Assembly: GCA_903891395.1 (NCBI GenBank)
Contig: CAITEM010000453.1
Coordinates: 1-6,267, forward strand
Direction of reading: 5' to 3'
Source: an uncultured Hyphomicrobiales bacterium
GTDB lineage: Bacteria > Pseudomonadota > Alphaproteobacteria > Rhizobiales > Xanthobacteraceae
DNA: 6,267 nt
This document shows positions 1-5,720 of this stretch, in pieces (within the stretch, counting starts at the first letter, position 1; every line of letters begins with the position of its first letter). The position numbers and the translations under genes are program-made. The notes beneath the pieces were generated by a model, which ran no database searches, was not told the origin of the DNA, and was given only the letters and a program-made list of their open reading frames with translations.

Positions 1-602
1 CCCGCGAGCTTGGCATAGACCTCGCCGGCGCTGCGCGCGCGGCCGGCGCTGTCGTAAAAGATGGTGCTGTTTGCCGCGGCGGCCTGCGGAAACATGTCGG
101 CGGCTTTCGCCTGCGGATTGGTCGCCGCCGCGCCGATCAGCCGGCTGGCGCCGTCAGGTCCAAGAAAATGCGCGATGTAGAGTTCACCCTCGGTGGCAGG
201 CCGGCCGATGGAGCTTTGAATCTGGTCGGCATTGGCGCGGGTGAAAGCACCGGCCATCGCGGCGCTGGCGGCCGGATCGCTGCGCAGCTGCATGATCGCG
301 GTGCGCATGGCCGGATCGGCCACCTCGTAGCGCCCGTCGCTCGATTTCGAAATGGCGTCGGCAAAACGGCCATAGCCGCTGGCCGCGCCGCCCGTCTTGA
401 GGGTGCCGAGCCAGGTCTGATCGATGAATTGATAGAGCCCCCTGGCCGACGAAGTCGAAGCCTGCGCCGCTGGGTTGAGGTTCGACTCGATCTTGGCGGT
501 GGTCACCAGATATTCGAAGCTGATGCCGCTCGACTTCGCCGCCTGGCGGATCGCACCGGTGATCTGCGGCGCGGTATTCGCGGTTGCGGAATTGACGGCC
601 AT
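1..602 (-). CDS. SLT-domain lytic transglycosylase, N-terminal part (runs off left edge)
   Basis: Translation of the minus strand from the ATG at 602-600 gives 200 residues, open to the window edge, so the C terminus is missing. An SLT (lysozyme-like) domain starts near residue 15. The stretch KIESNLNP holds the expected catalytic Glu39, followed by GLYQF (55-59), which corresponds to the GLMQ-type motif of Slt enzymes. A second conserved-looking block, ELYIAHFLGPDGASRLI, lies at 140-156. Family knowledge: these enzymes cleave the glycan strand of peptidoglycan to leave 1,6-anhydro-muramic ends. The start is fixed: an in-frame TGA lies at 644-642, no other start codon lies between it and the ATG, and AAGG lies about 11 bp upstream. 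The N terminus (MAVNSATANTAP) is therefore not a Sec signal peptide, which is odd for a wall enzyme. The gene diverges from the maoC-like gene. Family is confident; the physiological role is unknown. Confidence 0.85.
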   Translation of the reverse strand, partial: MAVNSATANTAPQITGAIRQAAKSSGISFEYLVTTAKIESNLNPAAQASTSSARGLYQFIDQTWLGTLKTGGAASGYGRFADAISKSSDGRYEVADPAMRTAIMQLRSDPAASAAMAGAFTRANADQIQSSIGRPATEGELYIAHFLGPDGASRLIGAAATNPQAKAADMFPQAAAANSTIFYDSAGRARSAGEVYAKLA

Positions 603-702
603 CGGGTTGCGCCTTGCGGGATACTCGGCTGCTATGGCCCCTCAAATGCACACGGGCCCTATCGACCATGGGCAAATATGGTAAATGAAGCCTTAATGGG
701 CG

Positions 703-733
703 CCTAAGCCCCTGCTTGGGTTGAAGATTTTTT
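703..733 (+). promoter_or_regulatory. Hairpin plus T-run in the leader of the maoC-like gene
   Basis: CCTAAGC (703-709) pairs with GCTTGGG (714-720) across a CCCT loop, giving seven base pairs with one G:U. Six T residues follow at 728-733 and run directly into the ribosome binding site at 734. The shape resembles a weak intrinsic terminator or attenuator, but seven mixed bases separate the stem from the T-run, so termination would be inefficient. It could equally be a leader structure or chance. Confidence 0.3.
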
Positions 734-738
734 GGAGG
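734..738 (+). promoter_or_regulatory. Ribosome binding site fixing the maoC-like start
   Basis: GGAGG sits six bases before the ATG at 745. This strong, well-spaced site favours that ATG over the in-frame TTG at 721, which lies upstream of the site itself. Confidence 0.85.
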
Positions 739-744
739 ACAACG

Positions 745-1227
745 ATGGTTGCGACAGTTCAACGGCATCAACGCGGCGGCCTTTATTTCGAGGATCTCGA
801 GGTCGGGAAGACCTATGAGCACCCGCTTCGCCGCACCGTGACCGAGATGGACAACATGTTGTTCTCCAACATGACGCTCAACCCGCAGCCCCTGCATATC
901 GACCGTCACTTCTGCGAGACCGAGACCGAGTGGGGCCAGCCGCTGATGAACTCGCTGTTCACCCTCGGCCTGATGATCGGCATCCAGGTGTCCGACATGA
1001 CGGTCGGCACCACGATCGCCAACCTCGGCATGACCGACGTGAAATTCCCCAACCCGCTGTTCGAGGGCGACACCGTCAACTGCACCACCACCGTGATCAG
1101 CAAGCGCGCGTCGAAATCGCGCCCCGGCGCTGGCATCGTCGAATTCCACCACAAGGCCTTCAAGCAGGACGGCACCTTGGTCGCCGAATGCCACCGCAAC
1201 GCCTTTATGGTCATGCGGCCGAAATGA
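745..1227 (+). CDS. MaoC-family acyl-CoA hydratase, single hot-dog domain
   Basis: The 160-residue product has the size and layout of a single hot-dog MaoC-like dehydratase: an opening YFEDLEVGKTYEHPLRRTVTEMD (about 14-36), then an active-site helix region, then the strand FPNPLFEGDTV followed by a typical C-terminal sheet. The hydratase signature normally reads D-x-N-P-x-H. Here residues 46-51 are NPQPLH, so His51 is kept but the catalytic Asp position appears to be Asn46 and the Asn position Gln48. The stop overlaps the start of the citE-like gene (ATGA), so the two are very likely co-translated. Family knowledge: MaoC/CitE pairs occur in itaconate degradation (itaconyl-CoA hydratase plus citramalyl-CoA lyase, the RipB/RipC type) and beside branched-chain acid genes in mycobacteria. 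A hydratase for a branched unsaturated dicarboxylyl-CoA is my inference; the exact substrate cannot be read from sequence. Confidence 0.85.
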   Translation: MVATVQRHQRGGLYFEDLEVGKTYEHPLRRTVTEMDNMLFSNMTLNPQPLHIDRHFCETETEWGQPLMNSLFTLGLMIGIQVSDMTVGTTIANLGMTDVKFPNPLFEGDTVNCTTTVISKRASKSRPGAGIVEFHHKAFKQDGTLVAECHRNAFMVMRPK

Positions 1228-2096
1228 TGCGCTCTCTTCTGTTCGTTCCCGCCGATGGCGGCGCCAAGCTGGACAAGGCGATGGCCAGTGGCGCTGACGG
1301 CGTCATCATCGATCTTGAAGATTCCATCACGCCCGAGCGCAAGCCGCAGGCGCGCGCCGCGTGCCTCAAATTTCTGAAAGCCACCGCCGCCAAGAAGGAT
1401 CGCCCACGTCTGCTGGTGCGCATCAACGGCCTCGACACCGGCATGACCGACGCCGACCTCGACGCCATTGTCGCCGGCAAGCCGGACATCATCGTGTTTC
1501 CCAAAGCTGAAGGCGGTTCGACCGTCGTCCATCTCGACGCCAAGCTGACCACCCGCGAAGCCATCGCCGGCCTGCCGGAGGGCTCGATCAAGGTGCTGGC
1601 GCAGGCGGTGGAATCCGCCGCCGGACTGTTCACCGCCGGGACCTATCGCGACGCCAGCAAGCGGTTGATCGGTATGACCTGGGGGCCGGAAGACATCTCC
1701 GCCGAGCTCGGGGCCGAGTCCAATCGAGACGAGCACGGCCTGCTCACCGAGCCCTATCGCCTCGCCCGCAATATCTGTCTCTACGGCGCCGCGGCGGCAA
1801 AGCTGCCGGCGATCGAAACTGTCTATGTTGATTTCCGCAACACCGAGGGTCTGCGCCGCGACACCACGGAGGCGCGGCGCGACGGCTTCACCGGCCGTCT
1901 TGCCATTCATCCGGCGCAGGTGGCGATCATCAACGAAGTGTTCACGCCGACGCCGGAGCAGATCGAGAAAGCCAAGATGGTGGTCGCTGCCTTCGCCGCT
2001 AAGCCCGGCGCCGGCGCGGTCGGCATCGACGGCAAGATGTTCGACCGCCCGCATCTGGTGCGCGCACAGAATTTGCTGGCGCGTTTGAAGCCTTAG
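1224..2096 (+). CDS. HpcH/HpaI-family CoA ester lyase (CitE-like)
   Basis: The 290-residue product has the usual length of stand-alone CitE-like lyases. Landmarks of the TIM-barrel family appear in order: RSLLFVPAD at the N terminus, GVIIDLEDSI (26-35), the phosphate/CoA-side Arg66 in VRINGLDTG, FPKAEG (92-97), Glu130 in QAVESAAG and Asp157 in WGPEDISAELGAE as the likely Mg2+ ligands, and AIHPAQV (227-233) near the end. Such enzymes split or condense 3-hydroxy-dicarboxylyl-CoA thioesters such as malyl-, citramalyl- or HMG-CoA in the cytosol. The start is ATG at 1224, overlapping the TGA of the maoC-like gene; a second in-frame ATG follows at once at 1227. No Shine-Dalgarno sequence is seen, which suggests translational coupling. 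It is not the beta subunit of a citrate lyase complex, because no citC, citD or citF is nearby. Substrate is open: citramalyl-CoA, (3R)-HMG-CoA and malyl-CoA are all possible. Confidence 0.88.
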   Translation: MMRSLLFVPADGGAKLDKAMASGADGVIIDLEDSITPERKPQARAACLKFLKATAAKKDRPRLLVRINGLDTGMTDADLDAIVAGKPDIIVFPKAEGGSTVVHLDAKLTTREAIAGLPEGSIKVLAQAVESAAGLFTAGTYRDASKRLIGMTWGPEDISAELGAESNRDEHGLLTEPYRLARNICLYGAAAAKLPAIETVYVDFRNTEGLRRDTTEARRDGFTGRLAIHPAQVAIINEVFTPTPEQIEKAKMVVAAFAAKPGAGAVGIDGKMFDRPHLVRAQNLLARLKP

Positions 2097-2102
2097 CCTG
2101 GA

Positions 2103-2558
2103 TCACTTCTTCCCGTAGGTCGCCACGGGATCGAAGGTCTTCTCCGCGTCGCGGAATTCGAGCTTCAGCGCGCCTTTCTGCCCGAGCGGCACCGCGCGAT
2201 AGAAGCACGACCGCCGGCCGGTGTGGCAGGCGCCGGGGCCGTCCTGCTCGACCTTGAGCCACAGTGCGTCCTGGTCGCAGTCGGTGCGCAGTTCGACGAC
2301 ACGCTGCAGGTGACCGGAGCTCTCGCCCTTTTTCCAAAGTTTCTGGCGCGAGCGGCTGTAAAACCAGGCCTCGCCGCTCTTGACAGTCTTGCGCAATGCT
2401 TCAGCATTCATGTGCGCGACCATCAGCACGTCGCCGGATTTGACGTCGGTCACGACGGCCGTCACCAGCCCGTCGGCATCGAACTTCGGCGCAAAGCCCA
2501 AGCCCTCCTCGACGTCGGCGGTCGAGCCACGCGGCGAAAATGAAGATGTGTCAGTCAC
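2103..2558 (-). CDS. hisI: Phosphoribosyl-AMP cyclohydrolase
   Basis: HisI opens the adenine ring of phosphoribosyl-AMP to give ProFAR, the third step of histidine synthesis, in the cytosol. The 151-residue product is a complete single-function enzyme with no HisE domain fused. The signatures are clear: VLMVAHMNAEAL (44-55), WFYSRSRQKLWKKGESSGH (65-83), the metal-binding DCDQDAL with Asp93, Asp95 and Asp97, and GACHTGRRSCF with Cys111 and Cys118; Cys94, Cys111 and Cys118 are the expected zinc ligands. The start is GTG at 2558: an in-frame TAA lies just upstream, no ATG is available before residue 46, and GAGG sits five bases before the GTG. It lies 26 bp behind folE on the same strand, so it is probably the second gene of that transcript. 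Its stop is 6 bp from the stop of the convergent lyase gene. Confidence 0.96.
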   Translation of the reverse strand: MTDTSSFSPRGSTADVEEGLGFAPKFDADGLVTAVVTDVKSGDVLMVAHMNAEALRKTVKSGEAWFYSRSRQKLWKKGESSGHLQRVVELRTDCDQDALWLKVEQDGPGACHTGRRSCFYRAVPLGQKGALKLEFRDAEKTFDPVATYGKK

Positions 2559-2584
2559 GGCAGCCTCGCGTTAGGACGCGGGGT

Positions 2585-3238
2585 TCAGCGCACCCCACGC
2601 AGCATGGACATGAAACGAACTTGCTCGTTGGCTTCGCGGAATGCGCCGGTGAAATGCGTGGTCACCGTCATCGAACCCGGCTTGGTGACGCCGCGGATCG
2701 ACATGCACATATGCTCGGCTTCGATCATCACCGCGACGCCGCGGGGCTTGAGAATTTCCTCGATCGCGGTCGCGATCTGCGAATTGAGATGCTCCTGCGT
2801 CTGCATGCGGTGCGCATAGACGTCAACCAGGCGCGCCAGTTTCGACAGGCCGACGACGCGGTCCACCGGCATATAGGCGACATGCGCCTTACCGTAGAAC
2901 GGCATCATGTGGTGCTCGCAGTGCGAATAGAACGAGATGTCCTTGACGAGGACGAAGTCGTCATAGCCGCCGGTCTCACTGAAGGTGCGGTCCAGCACCT
3001 CGGCCGGGCATTCGCGGTAGCCCTGATAGACCTCCTCGTAGGCGCCGATAACGCGCTTGGGAGTATCCAGCAGGCCCTCGCGGCTCGGATCGTCGCCGGC
3101 GTAGGCGATCAACGTCCGCACGGCCGCCTCGGCCTGCTCGCGCGACGGCCGCGGCTCGACCGGAGTCGGCGCGGCGCGCACGTGTTCCGACAGGCCTTGC
3201 TTGGGAAACGGCTTGATGATCGGGCTCTTCGCGTCCAT
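2585..3238 (-). CDS. folE: GTP cyclohydrolase I (type IA)
   Basis: FolE converts GTP to 7,8-dihydroneopterin triphosphate, the first step of tetrahydrofolate synthesis. With the start chosen here the protein has 217 residues, close to the E. coli enzyme. The core begins with EAAVRTLIAYAGDDPSREGLLDTPKR (37-62). The zinc site is Cys107 and His110 in SHCEHH plus Cys178 in AEHMCMSIRGV; His109 and His176 match the catalytic histidines. The C terminus THFTGAF...R is typical. An ATG nine codons further upstream at 3265 would also work, but the ATG at 3238 has GGAGAGG five bases before it, while the upstream one has only an AGGGG jammed one base away. This zinc-type enzyme keeps all three metal ligands. 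It probably heads a folE-hisI operon; both products are ring-opening cyclohydrolases of purine nucleotides, though in different pathways. Confidence 0.97.
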   Translation of the reverse strand: MDAKSPIIKPFPKQGLSEHVRAAPTPVEPRPSREQAEAAVRTLIAYAGDDPSREGLLDTPKRVIGAYEEVYQGYRECPAEVLDRTFSETGGYDDFVLVKDISFYSHCEHHMMPFYGKAHVAYMPVDRVVGLSKLARLVDVYAHRMQTQEHLNSQIATAIEEILKPRGVAVMIEAEHMCMSIRGVTKPGSMTVTTHFTGAFREANEQVRFMSMLRGVR

Positions 3239-3403
3239 TGCGGCCTCTCCGTTCGACCGGCGCATGCCCCTAAAGGCTATGCCGGAAGTGTCACCGGGTG
3301 GCCGTCAAGTACGTCCAAGTACCCTTCTCGTGCCACTGTGTAGCCCCTATATATTGGTTTGCGCGGCCTAGGCAATGTGCCGCTGGAAAAACGATCAATT
3401 TCA
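3239..3403. promoter_or_regulatory. Divergent promoter region of folE and the Fe-S scaffold-like gene
   Basis: These 165 bp separate divergent start codons and must serve both genes. TATATT at 3350-3355 is a possible -10 for the plus-strand gene, but no good -35 lies 16-18 bases before it. Two imperfect tandem copies, GTCAAGTAC (3304-3312) and GTCCAAGTAC (3313-3322), read CTTGAC and CTTGGAC on the minus strand. The first matches the alphaproteobacterial -35 core, but no TATA-like -10 is found at the right distance for folE. Promoter assignments are therefore only tentative. Confidence 0.4.
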
Positions 3404-3850
3404 ATGCTTAACGAGGTCTACAACAGCAAAATTCTCGACCTGGCGGGCAACATCCCCCGCCTCGGGCGCCTTGACGCGCCCGACGCCAGCGCGACCGCCC
3501 ACTCCAAGTTGTGCGGATCGACCGTCACCGTGGACGTCAAGATGAACGGCCCGGTGGTCACGGATTTCGCCCACGACGTGAAAGCCTGCGCGCTCGGCCA
3601 GGCGTCGTCGTCGATCATGGCCCGCTACGTGGTCGGCTCGTCGCCAAGCGAGCTGCGTGAATTGCGCGAGACGGTGCGCAAGATGCTCAAGGAAAATGGC
3701 CCGCCGCCGTCCGGCAAATGGGCCGACATCGCCTTGCTCGAGCCGGTGCGCGACTACAAGGCGCGCCACGCCTCGACGTTGCTGACGTTCGACGCTGTCG
3801 TGGATGCGGTCAATCAGATCGAAGCCAAGCAGAAGCAGGCGGCGGAATAA
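3404..3850 (+). CDS. NifU/IscU N-terminal-like Fe-S scaffold protein with two cysteines
   Basis: The 148-residue product follows the IscU/NifU-N fold from end to end: N-terminal MLNEVYNSKILDLAGNIPRLGRL, then HSKLCGSTVTVDVKMN with Cys37, then VKACALGQASSSIMA with Cys62, then the helix SELRELRETVRKML and a C-terminal YKARHASTLLTFDAVVDAV. Scaffolds of this type build 2Fe-2S or 4Fe-4S clusters on three cysteines and one aspartate. Here the first two cysteines are kept, the Asp of the usual CGD is Ser39, and the third Cys (HCS in IscU) is Ala123, so HAS replaces HCS. No other cysteine exists in the protein. It may be a divergent scaffold, a carrier, or a non-cluster relative. ATG 3404 is chosen because the protein then starts like its family; its ribosome site is weak, and GTG 3377 is an alternative adding nine residues. 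No isc or suf gene lies beside it. Confidence 0.85.
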   Translation: MLNEVYNSKILDLAGNIPRLGRLDAPDASATAHSKLCGSTVTVDVKMNGPVVTDFAHDVKACALGQASSSIMARYVVGSSPSELRELRETVRKMLKENGPPPSGKWADIALLEPVRDYKARHASTLLTFDAVVDAVNQIEAKQKQAAE

Positions 3851-3853
3851 CTT

Positions 3854-5167
3854 CTACTGCGCCGACGTCGCCATGCCACCGGTCTTGCGCGGCGCCAGAT
3901 CCGCACGATCGCCGATGCCTTTGCTGCAGCTCGCCGCCAATTCCGGCATGCCGCCCTGTGCGCCGGTGTTGCCGATGCGGATCACCGTGACCATGCCTTT
4001 GCTTTCGGTTTCGACCACGACCGACCGGTTGCCCTGCGAGGCGAAAGCGCCAACCACCGGAGCTTCGACTTGTCCCGCCGCAAAGGTCACGAGTTCATCC
4101 GGCGTGCCGCGCCGGTCCGACGACGTCACCTTGAGGGTGGCCGCGGTGCTGCCGATCCTGACGGTGACGGAGCCGAGCGCGTCCGGCAGCGGCAATTTGT
4201 CGCCGCCGCGCCGGTGTTCGACATAGCTGACGTCGAAATTACCGCCGCCGTCGCCGCAGCCCAGGACAAGATCGAAGCTGCCGATGGTCTCACCTTCGAC
4301 CGTCAAGGGATGATGCCGCGCCAAAGTCGCGGTGCCGTCGCGATCGACCACGGCCCAACGCTGATTGCTGATCGCGCTGGCGCGCGCGCCGTCGGTCACG
4401 CGACGCACCGCAGGTGCCGCGGCTGCGGCCGCGGGCGAAGCCGCGACGTTCGCCGCAACGGGCGGGCTCACGTCTTCCGTCGCCAACCGGGTGCTGCGCA
4501 ACTCGTCCCGCGTCAGGGAATGCATCGGCTCCCACGGCGGAATGCGCAGCGCCAGATCGAGCAGATCCATCGACGCGCCCATCTCGCTTGTGTAGCGAGC
4601 CAACCGCCCGATATCGCGCTGAACCAGCACGAGGTCCTCGGCCGAATAATTCGCCGCGGTCGGATCTTCGCGGCGGTCGCCAAGCCATATCTGATGCACC
4701 ATCACGCGCGCGTCGACCGGCACGGTGCGCTGGACGCCGGCGAGCAGCACAAAGGCGCACATCGACTCGCAGTCGGCGCGCGGCAACACCGCGGTCCGCG
4801 TTTCGGCATTCGCCGCCGCGGGCAGATCGACGACACGGCCGACCGTGGTGTTGAGCGAAAGCTTGCGGATTTCACGGCCGAGCGCGAGCGCGCCGATAAC
4901 CGAGCCGCCGTCGGAATCCAGCACGACGGTGGCGCCCGAGAGAGTTTGCCCTTTGGCGAACTGCAGAAAGTCGCGCGCGCTGTCGGAGGTGATGGCGCCG
5001 GAAGCAGAAATCCAGGTCGGGCATTTGCCGTCGCAGGTTTCGGTCGCGCCTGGCGTGCGCAAGTCGAAGTGCATCGGCAGCGAGCGGTCGCTCGCGCCTG
5101 AAGCCGGCAAAATCAAACCCGTCGTCGCAAATGCGAGCGCGGTCGCAAAGCCAAGGGAACGAAGCAT
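3854..5167 (-). CDS. Secreted protein with ClpP-like domain (COG3904 type) and Ala-rich linker
   Basis: Function unknown. The 437-residue product starts with a signal peptide: Arg3, a hydrophobic stretch at about 7-20, and likely cleavage after ASGA (residue 25). Residues about 50-230 look like a ClpP/crotonase-type fold. LDSDGGSVIGALALGREI (83-100) matches the glycine loop of ClpP, CESMCAFVLLAG (133-144) the nucleophile-helix region with Ser135, and VMVHQ (155-159) the catalytic His region with His158. The expected third residue aligns roughly with Glu213 instead of Asp, so protease activity is uncertain. An Ala-rich linker (237-253) leads to a second, mostly beta-looking domain (about 265-415). 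Cysteines occur as close pairs 45/49 and 133/137 plus 304 and 414, suggesting periplasmic disulfides. ATG 5167 is preferred over an in-frame ATG at 5251 because it starts the signal peptide and follows AAGGGGGA. Convergent with the scaffold gene, 3 bp apart. Confidence 0.82.
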   Translation of the reverse strand: MLRSLGFATALAFATTGLILPASGASDRSLPMHFDLRTPGATETCDGKCPTWISASGAITSDSARDFLQFAKGQTLSGATVVLDSDGGSVIGALALGREIRKLSLNTTVGRVVDLPAAANAETRTAVLPRADCESMCAFVLLAGVQRTVPVDARVMVHQIWLGDRREDPTAANYSAEDLVLVQRDIGRLARYTSEMGASMDLLDLALRIPPWEPMHSLTRDELRSTRLATEDVSPPVAANVAASPAAAAAAPAVRRVTDGARASAISNQRWAVVDRDGTATLARHHPLTVEGETIGSFDLVLGCGDGGGNFDVSYVEHRRGGDKLPLPDALGSVTVRIGSTAATLKVTSSDRRGTPDELVTFAAGQVEAPVVGAFASQGNRSVVVETESKGMVTVIRIGNTGAQGGMPELAASCSKGIGDRADLAPRKTGGMATSAQ

Positions 5168-5214
5168 CCTTCCCCCTTCTGGCCGCCGCTCTCTTTGTTT
5201 TCTTCTTGTTTTTG

Positions 5215-5230
5215 ACGTGGTTGCCCACGT
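5215..5230. repeat. Inverted repeat ACGTGG-TTGC-CCACGT
   Basis: Perfect 6-bp arms around a 4-base spacer, 48 bp upstream of the start of the ClpP-like gene. This is a typical position and size for a repressor or activator site, but chance is possible at this GC content. No known operator is recognised. Confidence 0.4.
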
Positions 5231-5333
5231 TGCTGAGTTCGGCAGCGTCATGAACCCGAATGTGTCATTTTTAATAAGTGGGGAGAGTCGGGTCTAGTGT
5301 AAAAAAGTCGCGGTGTTTGACGGAATGATGGGC

Positions 5334-5352
5334 AGTTCCGCAATTCGGAACT
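5334..5352. repeat. Inverted repeat AGTTCCG-CAATT-CGGAACT upstream of yidD
   Basis: Perfect 7-bp arms around a 5-base loop, ending 23 bp before the preferred yidD start. It could be an operator (GTTC-N9-GAAC spacing) or an RNA hairpin in the leader. If yidD began at 5313 or 5325 instead, it would lie inside the coding region, so its symmetry mildly supports the downstream start. It is not followed by a T-run, so it is not a terminator. Confidence 0.45.
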
Positions 5353-5375
5353 CTGATGAAATCGGACTCGACGCG

Positions 5376-5720
5376 ATGAACGAGCAACAAACTCCAACGC
5401 CGGGTTTTGCAGCAGCGCCAAGGATTTTCGGGCGCGCTTTGGTCGCGATCTACCGTCACACGCTGTCGCCTTTGATCGGTCCGCGCTGCCGTCACCTGCC
5501 GAGCTGCTCTGAATATGCCGACGAATCGATCACCCGGTTTGGCCTCTGGGCGGGCTCCTGGATGGCTTTGGCGCGAATCACACGGTGCCAGCCCTGGGGC
5601 ACCCATGGCCTCGATTTCGTCCCGGCGGCGCTGCCGGCCGGCGCGACATGGTGGCTGCCCTGGCGTTATGGACGCTGGCGGGGGACGAATGAGACCCCGC
5701 CCGGCCAGCAGTTGCGCTGA
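5376..5720 (+). CDS. yidD: Membrane protein insertion efficiency factor YidD
   Basis: YidD is a small inner-membrane-associated protein that helps YidC and Sec insert membrane proteins. The 114-residue product carries the family core from about 24 to 82: IYRHTLSPLIGPRCRHLPSCSEY followed by ITRFG, then MALARITRCQPWGTHGLDFVP. The three family cysteines are Cys38, Cys44 and Cys71. The tail (RYGRWRGTNETPPGQQLR) is charged and probably disordered. The ATG at 5376 has no strong ribosome site, and in-frame GTG 5313 or ATG 5325/5328 upstream are possible, adding 17-21 unconserved-looking residues. I prefer 5376 because the region upstream holds a perfect palindrome and has no better site. In many bacteria yidD lies beside rpmH, rnpA and yidC; here it stands before thrS, 82 bp away, so it may be transcribed on its own. 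Confidence 0.93.
   Translation: MNEQQTPTPGFAAAPRIFGRALVAIYRHTLSPLIGPRCRHLPSCSEYADESITRFGLWAGSWMALARITRCQPWGTHGLDFVPAALPAGATWWLPWRYGRWRGTNETPPGQQLR

Larger units (their letters stand above)
603..744. promoter_or_regulatory. Divergent intergenic region between the transglycosylase and maoC-like genes
   Basis: These 142 bp separate two divergent genes, so they should hold both promoters. I could not assign a convincing -35/-10 pair on either strand. The visible structure is a GGGCCC palindrome at 654-659, an A/T-richer patch around 674-698, and the hairpin described separately at 703-720. Confidence 0.5.
5168..5375. promoter_or_regulatory. Divergent intergenic region between the ClpP-like gene and yidD
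   Basis: These 208 bp contain both promoters and are clearly less GC-rich than the flanking genes. A pyrimidine-rich tract (about 5190-5213) would give a purine-rich leader to the minus-strand transcript. Another A/T-rich patch lies at 5266-5306, including TAATAA at 5272-5277 and six A at 5301-5306. Two short perfect palindromes, at 5215-5230 and 5334-5352, are listed separately. I could not define -35/-10 boxes with confidence. Confidence 0.45.

Noticed and set aside
906..2054. Long open frame on the minus strand across the maoC-like and citE-like genes
   Set aside because: It is antisense to two well-recognised genes, has no family resemblance and an unnatural composition; high GC content explains such open frames.
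745..2096. Part of a citrate lyase operon
   Set aside because: No citC, citD, citF or citX is present, and the lyase is paired with a MaoC-like hydratase, which indicates a stand-alone CoA ester lyase.
2540..3343. Plus-strand open frame opposite folE
   Set aside because: folE with all its zinc and catalytic residues occupies the other strand; the plus-strand frame is a shadow.
4070..5101. Long plus-strand open frame opposite the ClpP-like gene
   Set aside because: Its translation is rich in Arg, Ala and His without any domain, and the opposite frame has a signal peptide and recognisable motifs.
5335..5351. LexA-type SOS box before yidD
   Set aside because: Alphaproteobacterial LexA sites are direct repeats GTTC-N7-GTTC; here the halves are inverted with nine bases between, so the match fails.
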